Source: Labrenzia sp. OB1 (GTDB lineage: Bacteria; Pseudomonadota; Alphaproteobacteria; Rhizobiales; Stappiaceae). From it: a DNA stretch of 64,000 nucleotides. A program made the translations under genes and the position numbers. Shown piece after piece: positions 43,439-54,324 of this stretch. Each line of letters begins with the position of its first letter. Position 1 is the stretch's first letter. The stretch spans positions 1 through 64,000 of the forward strand of contig NZ_JSEP01000008.1 in assembly GCF_001624695.1 (NCBI RefSeq), in the 5' to 3' direction. The notes under the pieces were generated by a model. The model did not search any database, was not told the origin of the DNA, and saw only the letters and a list, made by a program, of their open reading frames with translations.

Positions 43439-45310
43439 ATGCGTTTCTTCATAGTTACCGAGTATCTTTGCCAATACTGTAACATCCGGCCGCTTGCCAT
43501 GATGTCGGCGCTTCTTTGCGCGGCAATTGGTTTGCTTCCCGCATTTGCGGCAGATGAAGACGTGCCCTGGACCCATGCCATTTCAATGCATGGATCCCCT
43601 GCCCTCGGTCCTGACGAGCCGTTTCCTTACACCAACACGGACGCGCCGAAAGGCGGATCGATCACACTCGGTGTGCAAGGAACCTTCGACAGTCTGAATT
43701 CCTTCATTGTTCAGGGCGGCTGGACTTCGGCGCGTGGAATGCGCGAGCGGGAGATGGGCAACAACATCCTTGAAAGCCTGATGGTACGGTCCCACGCGGA
43801 GCCCTTTTCGCTTTACGGCCTCCTGGCCCAACGGGTGCGCATGCCCGACAGCCGAGAATGGATCGAGTTCGAGCTCAATCCGGATGCGAAGTTCTCCGAT
43901 GGCTCTCCGGTGACCGTTGACGACGTGATCTTCTCACTAGATGTCATTCGTGATAAGGGCCGTCCGCCTTACCGGAACTGGTATGCGGCCATTGTCGACA
44001 AGCAGATAACCGGCCCCAACCGGCTGAAGCTGATATTCGAAAATGGCGATAACAGGGAATTGCCATTGCTGATCTCACTGGCGCCTATCTATTCCAGCAA
44101 ACACACCGACGCCGAGACTTTCGACAAGTCATCCCTGAACCCGCCGGTCGGCTCCGGTCCCTATACCTTCAAGACAATCGAGCCCGGCCGGGTCGTCGTC
44201 TACGAGAAAAATCCCGATTACTGGGCGAAGGACCTCCCTGTCAAAGCCGGTTTCGATAATTTCGACAAAATCCGCATCGAGTATTTTCGCGATGAAACCA
44301 CACTGCAGGAGGCCTTCAAAAAGGGGCTTGTTCAGGCGTTGCAATTTCGCGATCCGGCTCGCTGGGCGACAGGGTTCAATTTTCCCGCCGCCGAGAATGG
44401 CGACGTCGTGAAACTCGAGGTGCCGTTCGGTGTCCCTGCTGCCACGCAAGGCATCGCGTTCAACACACGGCGAAAACAGCTGAGCGACCCGAACGTGCGC
44501 AAGGCGCTTCGCATGCTTTTCGATTTCGAATGGGTCAATCGAAATCTCTATCACGGACTTTATACACGCACGGCCGGGTATTGGGACAATTCGGAGCTGT
44601 CGTCGGTCGGCCGTCCAGCCAGTGCGCGCGAAAAAGAGCTGCTTGCGCCCTTTCCCGATGCTGTCGATCCGGACGTCATGGCCGGAACCTGGCGCCCGGC
44701 CGATGCGGACGGGTCCGGGCGGGACAGAAAAGTAATGCGAGCAGCATTGGCTGAATTCAGCAAGGCTGGATATGGCCTGAAAGACCGGAAGCTCGTTCAC
44801 GAAGAAACCGGTGAGCCGCTGACATTTGAAATCCTCGCCAAAAACGAGGACGAGGAGAAACTTGCGCTCACCTATATCCGCACTCTGGAACTTCTCGGTA
44901 TCGACGCGAATGTCCGCAGTGTCGACCCTTCCCAATTCGAAGACCGCAGAACGAAGCGCGATTTCGATATGGTCTTCAACACATGGACCGCGTCCCTTTC
45001 TCCTGGGGCGGAGCAGTATGGACGCTGGTCTTCAACTGCGGCGGATGCCGAAGGGTCCTTCAACTTCGTAGGGGCGAAGGATCCTGCAATCGATGCACTC
45101 ATCGACGCAATTGTCGGAGCCCGCAGCCGCGAGGAGTTCGTGGACGCAGTCCGTGCCTTCGACCGTGTGCTGATTTCCGGTGCTTATGCCGTTCCCCTGT
45201 ATCACGTATCGGATGATTGGGTTGCATACTGGAACCAGGTTTCACCGACCCGGACGCATTCCCTCTACGGACACGAATATGACACGTGGTGGTCTTCCAC
45301 GGCACGTTAA
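43439..45310 (+). CDS. Extracellular solute-binding protein family 5 (YejA-like)
   Basis: A 623-residue periplasmic oligopeptide/microcin-type binding protein with a signal peptide after about residue 38 (SALLCAAIGLLPAFAA). Family 5 markers: YTNTDAPKGGSITLG, ELNPDAKFSDGSPVTVDDVIFSL, PVGSGPYTFKT, and the C-terminal YHVSDDWVAYW. The length and WTHAISMHGSPAL fit YejA. The permease and ATPase genes (yejBEF) are not adjacent; the next gene is an AMP-binding-like protein 24 bp downstream, so the operon partner is unusual. Start at 43439, preceded by an in-frame GTG at 43433. Confidence 0.87.
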   Translation: MRFFIVTEYLCQYCNIRPLAMMSALLCAAIGLLPAFAADEDVPWTHAISMHGSPALGPDEPFPYTNTDAPKGGSITLGVQGTFDSLNSFIVQGGWTSARGMREREMGNNILESLMVRSHAEPFSLYGLLAQRVRMPDSREWIEFELNPDAKFSDGSPVTVDDVIFSLDVIRDKGRPPYRNWYAAIVDKQITGPNRLKLIFENGDNRELPLLISLAPIYSSKHTDAETFDKSSLNPPVGSGPYTFKTIEPGRVVVYEKNPDYWAKDLPVKAGFDNFDKIRIEYFRDETTLQEAFKKGLVQALQFRDPARWATGFNFPAAENGDVVKLEVPFGVPAATQGIAFNTRRKQLSDPNVRKALRMLFDFEWVNRNLYHGLYTRTAGYWDNSELSSVGRPASAREKELLAPFPDAVDPDVMAGTWRPADADGSGRDRKVMRAALAEFSKAGYGLKDRKLVHEETGEPLTFEILAKNEDEEKLALTYIRTLELLGIDANVRSVDPSQFEDRRTKRDFDMVFNTWTASLSPGAEQYGRWSSTAADAEGSFNFVGAKDPAIDALIDAIVGARSREEFVDAVRAFDRVLISGAYAVPLYHVSDDWVAYWNQVSPTRTHSLYGHEYDTWWSSTAR

Positions 45311-45334
45311 TCGGACCAATGGACGAAAGAAAAA

Positions 45335-46969
45335 ATGAAAGTCACCCAAGAAAGTCTTTCCAAAGAGCATCATGACAGCGGAGCCTGGTCCGATTTGCCG
45401 CTGGACGAACTCTTTCGGCAAACTGCGGCCGAACACCCGACTCGCCTCGCGATTGCGGATGCACCGGACCGGGAAGTCTGGACCGGCGGTGCTCCCCGCC
45501 AGGTTACCTATGAAGAAGCGGATCGTGAAATCGATCGCCTCGCGGCCTTCTACAGGACAGTGGGTCTCGCCACGGACCATGTCATCGGGGTGCAGGCGCC
45601 CAACACCGTGGATGCCGTGATCGCAATTCTCGCAGCATTTCGTGCGGATCTGATCATTTCCCCCCTCCCCCTCCACTGGCGCCAGAAAAACGTGCTTGCA
45701 GCGCTCAATTCCATCGGCGCGAAGGGATTTATCGCTGCAGATCGCGTCGAGACGAGAGACGTCGGCGTCGCAGCGCGGGACGTGGCGGGGGATCTGTTTT
45801 CGCTTCGCTTTGTCTTTGGCCTCGGCAAGAACATTCCCGATGGACTTATCGAACTCGGGCCGATGCTTGCGGAAATGGGAGACGGGCTCGAATTCAAGCC
45901 AAGCGAACGCCCCGACCCCGCCGATCACACGGCAACAATCTGCTGGAGCCGGAGCGGCGAGGAGAATGTTCCTGTCAGCCGTTGCCACAATCACTGGATC
46001 TCGGCTGCGCAGATGATCGTCGAAGAGGCGCATATCGGCGAAGCGAGCAGCATTCTGCTGCCCTATTCGCTCAGCGGTCTGACAGGACTGGGAGGTGGAC
46101 TGGTCCCCTGGCTGCGAACCGGCGGTACACTGCATCTGCACCATCCGACATCTCTGGCAAATCTGGCCGCGCATGCCAACGATGTGAAGGCGGACGTGGT
46201 CATGACGCCCGGTCCGCTCGCGCAGACGCTCGATCGGAAGCTGAGCGACCACGAAACCACAATTCTGGCTGCCTGGAACATTGCCGCGCCACGTCCGACA
46301 ACCTTCGTTGCCCGCAGAAGACTGGTCGATCTGCATATTGCCGATGAATTTGCCCTCATGGCCAAGGCGCGCGGACCTTCCGCCAAGATGAAAGCGATGG
46401 CGCTGGGAAAGCACTGCGGGCCGAACGGGTGTGAAAGCGGGCCAGCCCTTCTGGAAATTTCAGTTGCCGACGCCACGGAGGGCCTCGGTCCGTCTCTTCT
46501 TGTCAAGGGGCCCATGGTTCCAGAGGTCGGCTGGCACACCATCAATGGCGAAAACCTCAAGGTCCACCGGGACACCGCTGGTTTCCTGAACACCAATATC
46601 GGGGTGGACCTTGTTGAAGGTGGAATTTCCGGGTTCGGCATTCCCGGACGATATGCGTTGGGAACCGGCAACCTCGAAGCGGTTGATCTGATCTACGCCG
46701 ACTATGAGGGAGTGAAGGAAGCTGCTGCCTTCATTGTCGCAGACTCGATCCTTGGCGCCAGAATGTATGCGGCCCTGGTTCCCGAGCAAGGTCAGGTCCC
46801 GGATGCCGGTGCTTTCTTTGCTTATCTCGATGCGGAAGGAGTTGACCTTGCCAAGATCCCTCATCGTGTGCTGATTTTACAATCGTTGCCACGGAATGCG
46901 GATGGGACAGTCTCCCGTGAGCGATTGACGATGCGCACACAGCGGTTGCCTGCTTCCGCTGTGGCATAG
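45335..46969 (+). CDS. Degenerate AMP-binding (ANL superfamily) protein
   Basis: A 544-residue protein with the overall pattern of acyl-CoA synthetases (N-terminal region, ADRVETRD, PLLxGGG-like segments), but key motifs are altered. Where the family has the P-loop TSGTTGxPKG there is WSRSGEENVPVSRC (about 204-217), and the C-terminal catalytic Lys of PRTxxGKIxR is replaced in LPRNADGTVSRERL (about 522-535). It is therefore unlikely to be a normal acyl-adenylating enzyme and may have another role. It lies 24 bp after the binding-protein gene and 13 bp before a receiver-like gene. Confidence 0.7.
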   Translation: MKVTQESLSKEHHDSGAWSDLPLDELFRQTAAEHPTRLAIADAPDREVWTGGAPRQVTYEEADREIDRLAAFYRTVGLATDHVIGVQAPNTVDAVIAILAAFRADLIISPLPLHWRQKNVLAALNSIGAKGFIAADRVETRDVGVAARDVAGDLFSLRFVFGLGKNIPDGLIELGPMLAEMGDGLEFKPSERPDPADHTATICWSRSGEENVPVSRCHNHWISAAQMIVEEAHIGEASSILLPYSLSGLTGLGGGLVPWLRTGGTLHLHHPTSLANLAAHANDVKADVVMTPGPLAQTLDRKLSDHETTILAAWNIAAPRPTTFVARRRLVDLHIADEFALMAKARGPSAKMKAMALGKHCGPNGCESGPALLEISVADATEGLGPSLLVKGPMVPEVGWHTINGENLKVHRDTAGFLNTNIGVDLVEGGISGFGIPGRYALGTGNLEAVDLIYADYEGVKEAAAFIVADSILGARMYAALVPEQGQVPDAGAFFAYLDAEGVDLAKIPHRVLILQSLPRNADGTVSRERLTMRTQRLPASAVA

Positions 46970-46982
46970 GTGGGGAACCGGA

Positions 46983-48164
46983 ATGGATGTTGAAACCTCG
47001 CTTTCCTGGCGTGGACCATATTGGTATGCGGGGCGGCGCCCGAAACGAAACGGCAATGGCGACGAACCGGAAGATCTGGATGTTGCTCTTGTAAACATGT
47101 TCGAACGGGGTGGCCGTCTTCCAACTGCCTTGCCGGCCGCGATTGTCGTCGATGTGACCTGCCTTGAAGACGGTCAGGTGGACCCGTTTTTTGATTGGCT
47201 GAAAGCACAGATGCAGACCCTTGACAGCGAGGTTCCGTTTTATGTGCTCACCGGGAGCGACAGTACGTTGCCGGAAGGATTGCGTGCCACGGCCATAATC
47301 GACCGGATCGTTCCGGACGACATTCTTTTGATGCTGATCTGCATTCATCAGCGCGCGCTTCTGCGTTCTGAAGAGGCCCAGCTTCGCCGCCGGATTTTTG
47401 GCCGGATTCCCGGTTTTGGTACTGCCCCCCATCATTCAGGGTCGAGCAGCCTTCTTGTTGTCGGTTTGAGTGGACGGTTTCTGGAGTGGCAGGACGCAAG
47501 CGACCAAAAGGTCGAAGTCGTCGGTGCCTTTGACGGAAACATGGCCGTGGAATTCATGTCGAAACGGGCATTCGATGCCGTCGTGGTCGATGCTGCGTTT
47601 GAGGATGCTATCGACTATATGCAGCAGATCCGCAGGGATTCCCGCTTTGCGGGGCTTCCAGTGCTGGCTGTCTGCGAGAGGGAGGAAGATCTGGTGCAGT
47701 TGTTCCGCAACGGGGCATCAGATGTTCTGGTTGGCGAGAACCGCAAGGAAACCCTCTCCCGCCGCCTGACCTCCGCCATCAGATTCGGCAAGCGCCGTCG
47801 TCTGGCGGATAGAATCCTGGCGGAAAGCCACTTGTGGCTCCGGCAACGGCTCCACGAAGGTGGTCTCGGTGTGAAGGATTACACCGCCTATCTTGAGGCC
47901 TGCAGCAACGCACTTGCTGTTCGGGGTCTGGACCTTTGGGAAATGCGTCTTGAACCTGAAAATTTTGGTCTTTCCATCAACTCCTCGCAGGAGCTTGCGG
48001 AATTCAACGCCACCTTGCTGTCAATTGCCGACGCGACAAGCCGCGACGAGGACCTTGTCTGCCTGGTGCGCGATTTCGGACCGGTGGCAGTACTCAAAAA
48101 CGAGGCGGGGATAGGCCGGCTGCAGAAAAGGATCAATGCGATCCTCGCTCATACGGTGCTCTAG
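46983..48164 (+). CDS. Degenerate receiver/GGDEF-like protein
   Basis: A 393-residue soluble protein. A receiver-like fold is visible at about 155-265 (LLVVGLSGRFLEWQ; DAVVVDAAFEDA; GLPVLAVCEREEDLVQLFRNGASDVLVGE), with the phospho-acceptor Asp possibly at VVVDA. The C terminus ends EDLVCLVRDFGPVAVL, RLQKRINAILAHT, which aligns by eye with the end of a GGDEF domain but lacks the GGDEF motif, so synthesis of c-di-GMP is not expected. The N-terminal 150 residues also look like an incomplete receiver. It follows the degenerate AMP-binding gene by 13 bp, suggesting a shared role. Confidence 0.6.
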   Translation: MDVETSLSWRGPYWYAGRRPKRNGNGDEPEDLDVALVNMFERGGRLPTALPAAIVVDVTCLEDGQVDPFFDWLKAQMQTLDSEVPFYVLTGSDSTLPEGLRATAIIDRIVPDDILLMLICIHQRALLRSEEAQLRRRIFGRIPGFGTAPHHSGSSSLLVVGLSGRFLEWQDASDQKVEVVGAFDGNMAVEFMSKRAFDAVVVDAAFEDAIDYMQQIRRDSRFAGLPVLAVCEREEDLVQLFRNGASDVLVGENRKETLSRRLTSAIRFGKRRRLADRILAESHLWLRQRLHEGGLGVKDYTAYLEACSNALAVRGLDLWEMRLEPENFGLSINSSQELAEFNATLLSIADATSRDEDLVCLVRDFGPVAVLKNEAGIGRLQKRINAILAHTVL

Positions 48165-48402
48165 GGTAACGCGATACGCGTTCAGTCGGTTCGGAAATTG
48201 GTGTCGCCGGGATGGGAGATTGCAGGAAACAACCTGGCTCTCCTATGCCGGGTTACCACCCGCAGGTACAATATTATGGAGATGTGCCCCAGGTGCCTTG
48301 CCCTGATTTTGCCCCGATATTTGGATTGAATCGATCTTTCATGTAATTGTGCGTGAAATGCGATGCAGATGCATAAGCGCCAACTCAGACCCGGGATTGT
48401 GA

Positions 48403-49077
48403 ATGACCGAATTTCCTCCTTTGACCGTGGACGTTGTTTCCGACGTCATGTGCCCGTGGTGCTATATCGGCAAGAGACGCTTGGAAACGGCCCTGAGATC
48501 GGTTCCTCAATTGAATGTGACAGTCCGTTGGCATCCCTTCCAGTTGGACGCGTCTCTGCCCAAAACGGGTAAGGACAGGCAGAAGTATCTCAGCGACAAG
48601 TTCGGCGGCATTGAAAAGGCGGATAGTTTCTACCGCCAGATCAAGGCAGCGGGTCTGGAAGAAGGGATCGATTTCGCCTTCGACGACATCAGACTTTCGC
48701 CGAATACGCTTGATTGCCACCGCCTGATCCTGTGGTCGCGCGCCGACGACCTTCAGGACGAAGTCGTCGAGCGGCTGTTCGATGCCTATTTCCTGAAAGG
48801 CGAGGATCTGACAAAATCCGAGACGCTGGTGCGGATTTCTGAGGAGGCCGGCATGCAATCCGACCTTGTGGAACAGCTTTTGGAAACGGATACCGACCTC
48901 GACAAGGCCGAGGCGGAAATCGCAAATGCTCAGGCGGCCGGCATCACCGGAGTTCCGTGTTTCATCATCGATGGACGTTTCGTTCTTGCGGGTGCGGAAA
49001 AGGCAGAGACGATTGCTGCCGCACTGCTGCACGCGGAAGAAACCCGCACAGATCAGGATTCGCAATCGGCAGTCTGA
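48403..49077 (+). CDS. DsbA-family oxidoreductase, FrnE-like
   Basis: A 224-residue cytoplasmic thioredoxin-fold protein with the active-site pair in MCPWCYIGK (about 17-25) and the cis-Pro segment GITGVPCFIIDG (about 181-192). FrnE-type proteins are 2-hydroxychromene isomerase/DsbA relatives; one, DrFrnE, is a disulfide isomerase linked to oxidative stress. No signal peptide. A 238-bp gap without a recognisable gene separates it from the upstream gene. Confidence 0.88.
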   Translation: MTEFPPLTVDVVSDVMCPWCYIGKRRLETALRSVPQLNVTVRWHPFQLDASLPKTGKDRQKYLSDKFGGIEKADSFYRQIKAAGLEEGIDFAFDDIRLSPNTLDCHRLILWSRADDLQDEVVERLFDAYFLKGEDLTKSETLVRISEEAGMQSDLVEQLLETDTDLDKAEAEIANAQAAGITGVPCFIIDGRFVLAGAEKAETIAAALLHAEETRTDQDSQSAV

Positions 49078-49102
49078 GTTGCTGAAACTCTGCGGCACAA
49101 AA

Positions 49103-49127
49103 AAAGCCCCGGACAATCCGGGGCTTT
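49103..49127. terminator. Bidirectional terminator between frnE and eno
   Basis: AAAGCCCCGGA and TCCGGGGCTTT form a perfect 11-bp stem around a 3-base loop, with an A-run before and a T-rich end after. It lies between convergent genes and should serve both. Confidence 0.85.
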
Positions 49128-49152
49128 CGTCGTTTTCAATTGCCTCGAGCCT

Positions 49153-50439
<1,287 letters not shown>

Positions 50440-50556
50440 CTATCGCATGTACCTGAACTGACAATCTGCCGGACGGTGACCCGGCGCTTTCCGTATCCGC
50501 CGGAGCGGCTGCATAACATGAAAAAGCCGCCCAACCGCACGGCCTCAAAAAAGCTA

Positions 50557-51402
50557 TCAGATCGCAACATCCGTAGCCTTCGTAACTTCATCGAGCGCCT
50601 TCAACCGCTTCAGCAGCGCTTCAAGGTCTTTAAGGGGAACCATGTTCGGGCCGTCCGACGGTGCATTGTCCGGGTCTGGATGGGTCTCGATAAACAGACC
50701 GGCGACACCAACCGCAATCGCGGCGCGCGCGAGCACGGGCACCATGGTGCGATCACCGCCGGTGGATGCCCCCTGCCCGCCGGGCTGCTGAACGGAATGG
50801 GTCGCGTCAAAGACGACCGGCGCGCCCGTCGCAGCCATGATCGGCAGGGACCGCATGTCGCTGACGAGCGTATTGTAACCAAAACTGGCGCCGCGTTCTG
50901 TCAGAAGAACATTCGAGTTTCCCGACTCGGTCACTTTGGCCAGAACGTTCTTCATGTCCCAAGGGGCAAGGAACTGGCCTTTCTTTACGTTAACGACTTT
51001 TCCGGTGTTCGCGGCTGCGATCAGAAGGTCCGTCTGACGGCAGAGAAACGCCGGGATCTGCAGAATATCGACCACTTCGCCGACCGGGGCGCATTGTTCC
51101 GGTGCATGGACATCGGTCAGAACGGGCATGTCGTAGGTTTCGCTGATTTCGGCGAATATGGGCATCGCCTCCTTCATACCCAGACCGCGCTTGCCCGACA
51201 AGGACGTCCGGTTTGCCTTGTCGTAAGACGTCTTGAATACGGTGCTGATGCCGAGCCTGCCGGTGATTTCCTTGATGGCGGCCGCACATTCCAGTGCGTG
51301 TTCGCGGCTTTCCATCTGGCATGGACCCGCTATGAGGCTGAACGCCGCTTCATTGTCAAATATCACATTTCCAACGGAAACAACGCGGTTCGCCTGGGTC
51401 AT
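50557..51402 (-). CDS. kdsA: 3-deoxy-D-manno-octulosonate 8-phosphate synthase
   Basis: KdsA condenses phosphoenolpyruvate with arabinose 5-phosphate to make KDO8P for lipopolysaccharide core. The 281-residue protein shows [53 protein letters not shown] and [11 protein letters not shown], as expected. Enolase downstream makes its substrate PEP, so the order kdsA-eno is metabolically sensible. A palindromic candidate operator lies about 140 bp upstream of the start. Confidence 0.97.
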   Translation of the reverse strand: MTQANRVVSVGNVIFDNEAAFSLIAGPCQMESREHALECAAAIKEITGRLGISTVFKTSYDKANRTSLSGKRGLGMKEAMPIFAEISETYDMPVLTDVHAPEQCAPVGEVVDILQIPAFLCRQTDLLIAAANTGKVVNVKKGQFLAPWDMKNVLAKVTESGNSNVLLTERGASFGYNTLVSDMRSLPIMAATGAPVVFDATHSVQQPGGQGASTGGDRTMVPVLARAAIAVGVAGLFIETHPDPDNAPSDGPNMVPLKDLEALLKRLKALDEVTKATDVAI

Positions 51403-51839
51403 TTTTCACCAATGTTTTCAGTACGGATTTCGTCCGGACAACAGCCTTTCAGCATGCGACCGGGTGCCTGAATGAAGTTGCGTGTTCCATAGCGTTCTTT
51501 TCGCCTGCCCGCAACATCCCGCCTGCGTTCGCCGCAAAACAGTTAAATCGATTTAAAAACGGGCTTGCCACATTTTTACTCCTGACCATTGTTTTGCCAT
51601 CGGTTTGATGATTTTATTGCGTTGCACACATGTATTGTCGGCAAAATCGAAGTCTGTCGCCGGACTTATTTTATATGGCTTTTTAAGCAGTCTTGTTTTG
51701 CGGGTAATATTTTTTGAGTGAGCAAATTGCCTGTCGGCCGCCGCAATCCGGATGCATGTATGTAAATTCATGATACGGGTCTGCAATTTAAGGCCAATCG
51801 GGTATAGAAGCCGTTAGGTTCGAATTTGGAAGGCGTCAC
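51403..51839. other. Intergenic region between divergent kdsA and galU
   Basis: This 437-bp region has no convincing gene. It is AT-rich between about 51540 and 51780, with a perfect 14-bp palindrome at 51543-51556, and must contain the promoters of kdsA-eno (minus) and galU (plus). Confidence 0.55.
51543..51556. promoter_or_regulatory. Perfect 14-bp palindrome upstream of kdsA-eno
   Basis: TTAAATCGATTTAA is fully symmetrical with a central CG, as in LacI-family operators. It resembles the type of site described for alphaproteobacterial central-carbon regulators such as PckR, but I cannot check that here. It lies 141 bp upstream of kdsA and 284 bp upstream of galU, so either promoter could be affected. 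Confidence 0.45.
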
Positions 51840-52733
51840 ATGAACAAACCCATCCGCAAGGCAGTGTTGCCTGTTGCTGGTCTCGGCACCCGGTTCCTGC
51901 CGGCGACGAAAGCAGTTCCGAAGGAAATGCTGACGATTGTCGACCGTCCGATCATTCAATACGTTGTCGATGAAGCGCGCGCCGGCGGCATAGAGCACAT
52001 CGTTTTCGTGACCGGCCGCAACAAGCAAGTGATCGAAGACCACTTCGATATCGCTTATGAACTCGAAGACACCTTGAGGACGCGGAACAAGACTGCCGCG
52101 CTGGAACTCCTGGAAAAACATCGTCCGCAGCCCGGATCCACGAGTTTTACCCGTCAACAGGCACCGCTCGGTCTCGGGCACGCCATCTGGTGCGCCCGGG
52201 ATATTATCGGTGATGAGCCGTTTGCCATTCTTCTTCCGGATGTGATTATCAAGTCACAGGTCAGCTGCCTGAAACAGATGGTGGACTTGTATGAACACAC
52301 CGGCGGCAACATAATTGCCGTAGAAGAAGTTCCCGAAGATCAGACGCACAACTACGGCATTGTCGAGCTTTCCGACCGGATCGCGGCAAACGCCAGCCGG
52401 ATTTCAAATATGGTCGAAAAACCGGCACCCGGAACGGCTCCATCCAATCTGATGATCACCGGCCGGTACATTCTTCAGCCGGAAATTTTCGACCTTCTGT
52501 CCAGCCAGGACACGGGAGCCGGTGGAGAGATCCAGCTAACGGACAGCATGCTCTCCATGATGAAGGGGCAGCACTTCGCGTCGCTCAAATTCGAGGGACG
52601 CAGCTACGACTGCGGCAACAAAGCAGGGTTCCTGAGTGCCAATATCGCCTTTGGCATGGATGATCCGAAACTGGCCGAGCAGCTCGTTCCGTTTATGGAA
52701 GAGATGATCAAACAGCCACTCGCCGCCGAATAA
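51840..52733 (+). CDS. galU: UTP-glucose-1-phosphate uridylyltransferase
   Basis: GalU makes UDP-glucose, the donor for polysaccharides and lipopolysaccharide. The 297-residue protein has the nucleotidyltransferase signature PVAGLGTRFLPATKAVPKEML (glycine-rich loop and catalytic Lys), LGLGHAIWCA and GAGGEIQLTDS. It is followed by a strong terminator and then a UDP-sugar dehydrogenase gene on the same strand. Confidence 0.97.
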   Translation: MNKPIRKAVLPVAGLGTRFLPATKAVPKEMLTIVDRPIIQYVVDEARAGGIEHIVFVTGRNKQVIEDHFDIAYELEDTLRTRNKTAALELLEKHRPQPGSTSFTRQQAPLGLGHAIWCARDIIGDEPFAILLPDVIIKSQVSCLKQMVDLYEHTGGNIIAVEEVPEDQTHNYGIVELSDRIAANASRISNMVEKPAPGTAPSNLMITGRYILQPEIFDLLSSQDTGAGGEIQLTDSMLSMMKGQHFASLKFEGRSYDCGNKAGFLSANIAFGMDDPKLAEQLVPFMEEMIKQPLAAE

Positions 52734-52781
52734 GCGCTTCTCCAGCGCCTGAACCCTTGAAATCAGCCTGTAGAACCGATT

Positions 52782-52826
52782 AGGAGTGGGCCGGATCCTG
52801 TGCAGCGATCCGGCCCACTCCTTTTC
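52782..52826 (+). terminator. Intrinsic terminator after galU
   Basis: AGGAGTGGGCCGGATC pairs perfectly with GATCCGGCCCACTCCT (16 bp) around a 9-base loop and is followed by TTTTC. It lies between galU and the dehydrogenase gene; the AGGAAG of the next ribosome site follows at once, so readthrough may be regulated by this structure. Confidence 0.85.
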
Positions 52827-52836
52827 AGGAAGTTTC

Positions 52837-54141
52837 ATGTCCGCAACCTCTCTTCTGTCCAAAAAGATTGCCGTGCTCGGTCTAGGTTATGTCGGACTGC
52901 CCGTGGCGACTGCCTTTGCGGCCAAGGGCTTCGACGTGCTTGGGTTCGACATCAAGGCGGACCGGCTGAAGGAGCTGGAAGACGGGCACGACAGCACGGA
53001 TTCGGTAACTTGCGACGACCTTTCCCACGCGACGCTCGCTTTTTCCGCAAACGAGGAAGATCTCAAGGACAGGGATATTCTGATCGTCGCGGTTCCCACG
53101 CCCGTCGATCAGGCAAAACGCCCTGATCTGACGCCCTTCAGAAACGCGGCAGCCATTGCCGGCCGCAACCTGAAACAGGGTGCTATCGTCGTTTTTGAAT
53201 CGACCGTTTTTCCCGGCGCTACGGAAGATATCGCGGTTCCGATCCTGGAACAGCAGTCGGGCCTGACACTCGGCCAGGGATTTGAGGTCGGCTATTCTCC
53301 CGAACGTATCAATCCGGGCGACAACCAGCGCGGATTTTCGGACATCACCAAGATCGTTTCCGCATCGTCCGGAATAGCAGACCGCACACTATGCGATCTC
53401 TATGGCGCGGTCGTAACGGCGGGCATACATCTCGCGCCCTCGATCAAGGTCGCGGAAGCGGCAAAAGTGATTGAAAACACCCAGCGGGACCTCAATATCG
53501 CCTTGATGAATGAACTGGCGATGTTGTTCCACCAGATGGGTATCGATACCCGTGATGTGCTTGAGGGTGCCGGCACGAAATGGAATTTCCTCCCCTTTCA
53601 ACCTGGCCTGGTCGGTGGACATTGTATCGGCGTTGACCCGTATTACCTTACACACAAGGCCAATGAAATCGGGATGACCCCGCAGGTAATTCTGGCCGGG
53701 CGCGGCACCAATGAAGCAATGCCGGCCTTTGTTGCGGGCAAGATCATTCAGGAATGCGTCAAGTTGGGTCTGCCGGTACAGGCAAAGATCGTGGTTCTGG
53801 GCCTTACCTACAAGGCGGATGTGCCCGACACCCGCAATTCCAAAGTGGTGGATCTGATCAATGAACTGCGGAAGTTCGGTGCCGAGGTTCTGGTGCACGA
53901 TCCGTTGGCGGATCCCGACGATGTGTCGAGCGAATATGGAATCATTCTTTCCGGTCCGGAGGCTCTGACAGGTGCCGATGCTGTTGTCCTGGCGGTTCCG
54001 CATCGGCAATTCTTACAGGATGAACCAGTCTGGCGGTATCTGACAGGGATGCTGAAAAACGGAGCCGGTCTTGTTGCCGACATTCCCGCGCTTCTGGACC
54101 GCACTTCCGTGCCCGAGGGGGTCCGGCTCTGGAGGCTTTGA
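52837..54141 (+). CDS. Nucleotide-sugar dehydrogenase (WbpA/TviB type)
   Basis: A 434-residue UDP-sugar dehydrogenase that oxidises a C6 hydroxyl to a carboxylate in two NAD-dependent steps. Motifs: Rossmann IAVLGLGYVGLPVA (about 12-25), ESTVFPGAT, the EVGYSPERINPGD that marks the UDP-N-acetyl-mannosamine/galactosamine branch, catalytic Cys in LVGGHCIGVDPYYL, and TYKADVPDTRNSK. A glucose-specific Ugd is less likely. Start 52837 has AGGAAG upstream. The product would be a uronic acid for polysaccharide or O-antigen. Confidence 0.9.
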   Translation: MSATSLLSKKIAVLGLGYVGLPVATAFAAKGFDVLGFDIKADRLKELEDGHDSTDSVTCDDLSHATLAFSANEEDLKDRDILIVAVPTPVDQAKRPDLTPFRNAAAIAGRNLKQGAIVVFESTVFPGATEDIAVPILEQQSGLTLGQGFEVGYSPERINPGDNQRGFSDITKIVSASSGIADRTLCDLYGAVVTAGIHLAPSIKVAEAAKVIENTQRDLNIALMNELAMLFHQMGIDTRDVLEGAGTKWNFLPFQPGLVGGHCIGVDPYYLTHKANEIGMTPQVILAGRGTNEAMPAFVAGKIIQECVKLGLPVQAKIVVLGLTYKADVPDTRNSKVVDLINELRKFGAEVLVHDPLADPDDVSSEYGIILSGPEALTGADAVVLAVPHRQFLQDEPVWRYLTGMLKNGAGLVADIPALLDRTSVPEGVRLWRL

Positions 54142-54324
54142 GTTTACTGGGTAATTTCGACCCTAAGCCTCAAAGATCTGCCGAGTTATCAGTTTCCACT
54201 GAGTTTTCCCATGAATACTTTCAATCTTTCGAGTGGTCGATTTGGGGGATTATTGCGAAATCGGAAAACCGGAAATTAAATTCGCCCGTATAGTGTTGGT
54301 GTTTCGAGAAAGGAGATACCGATC

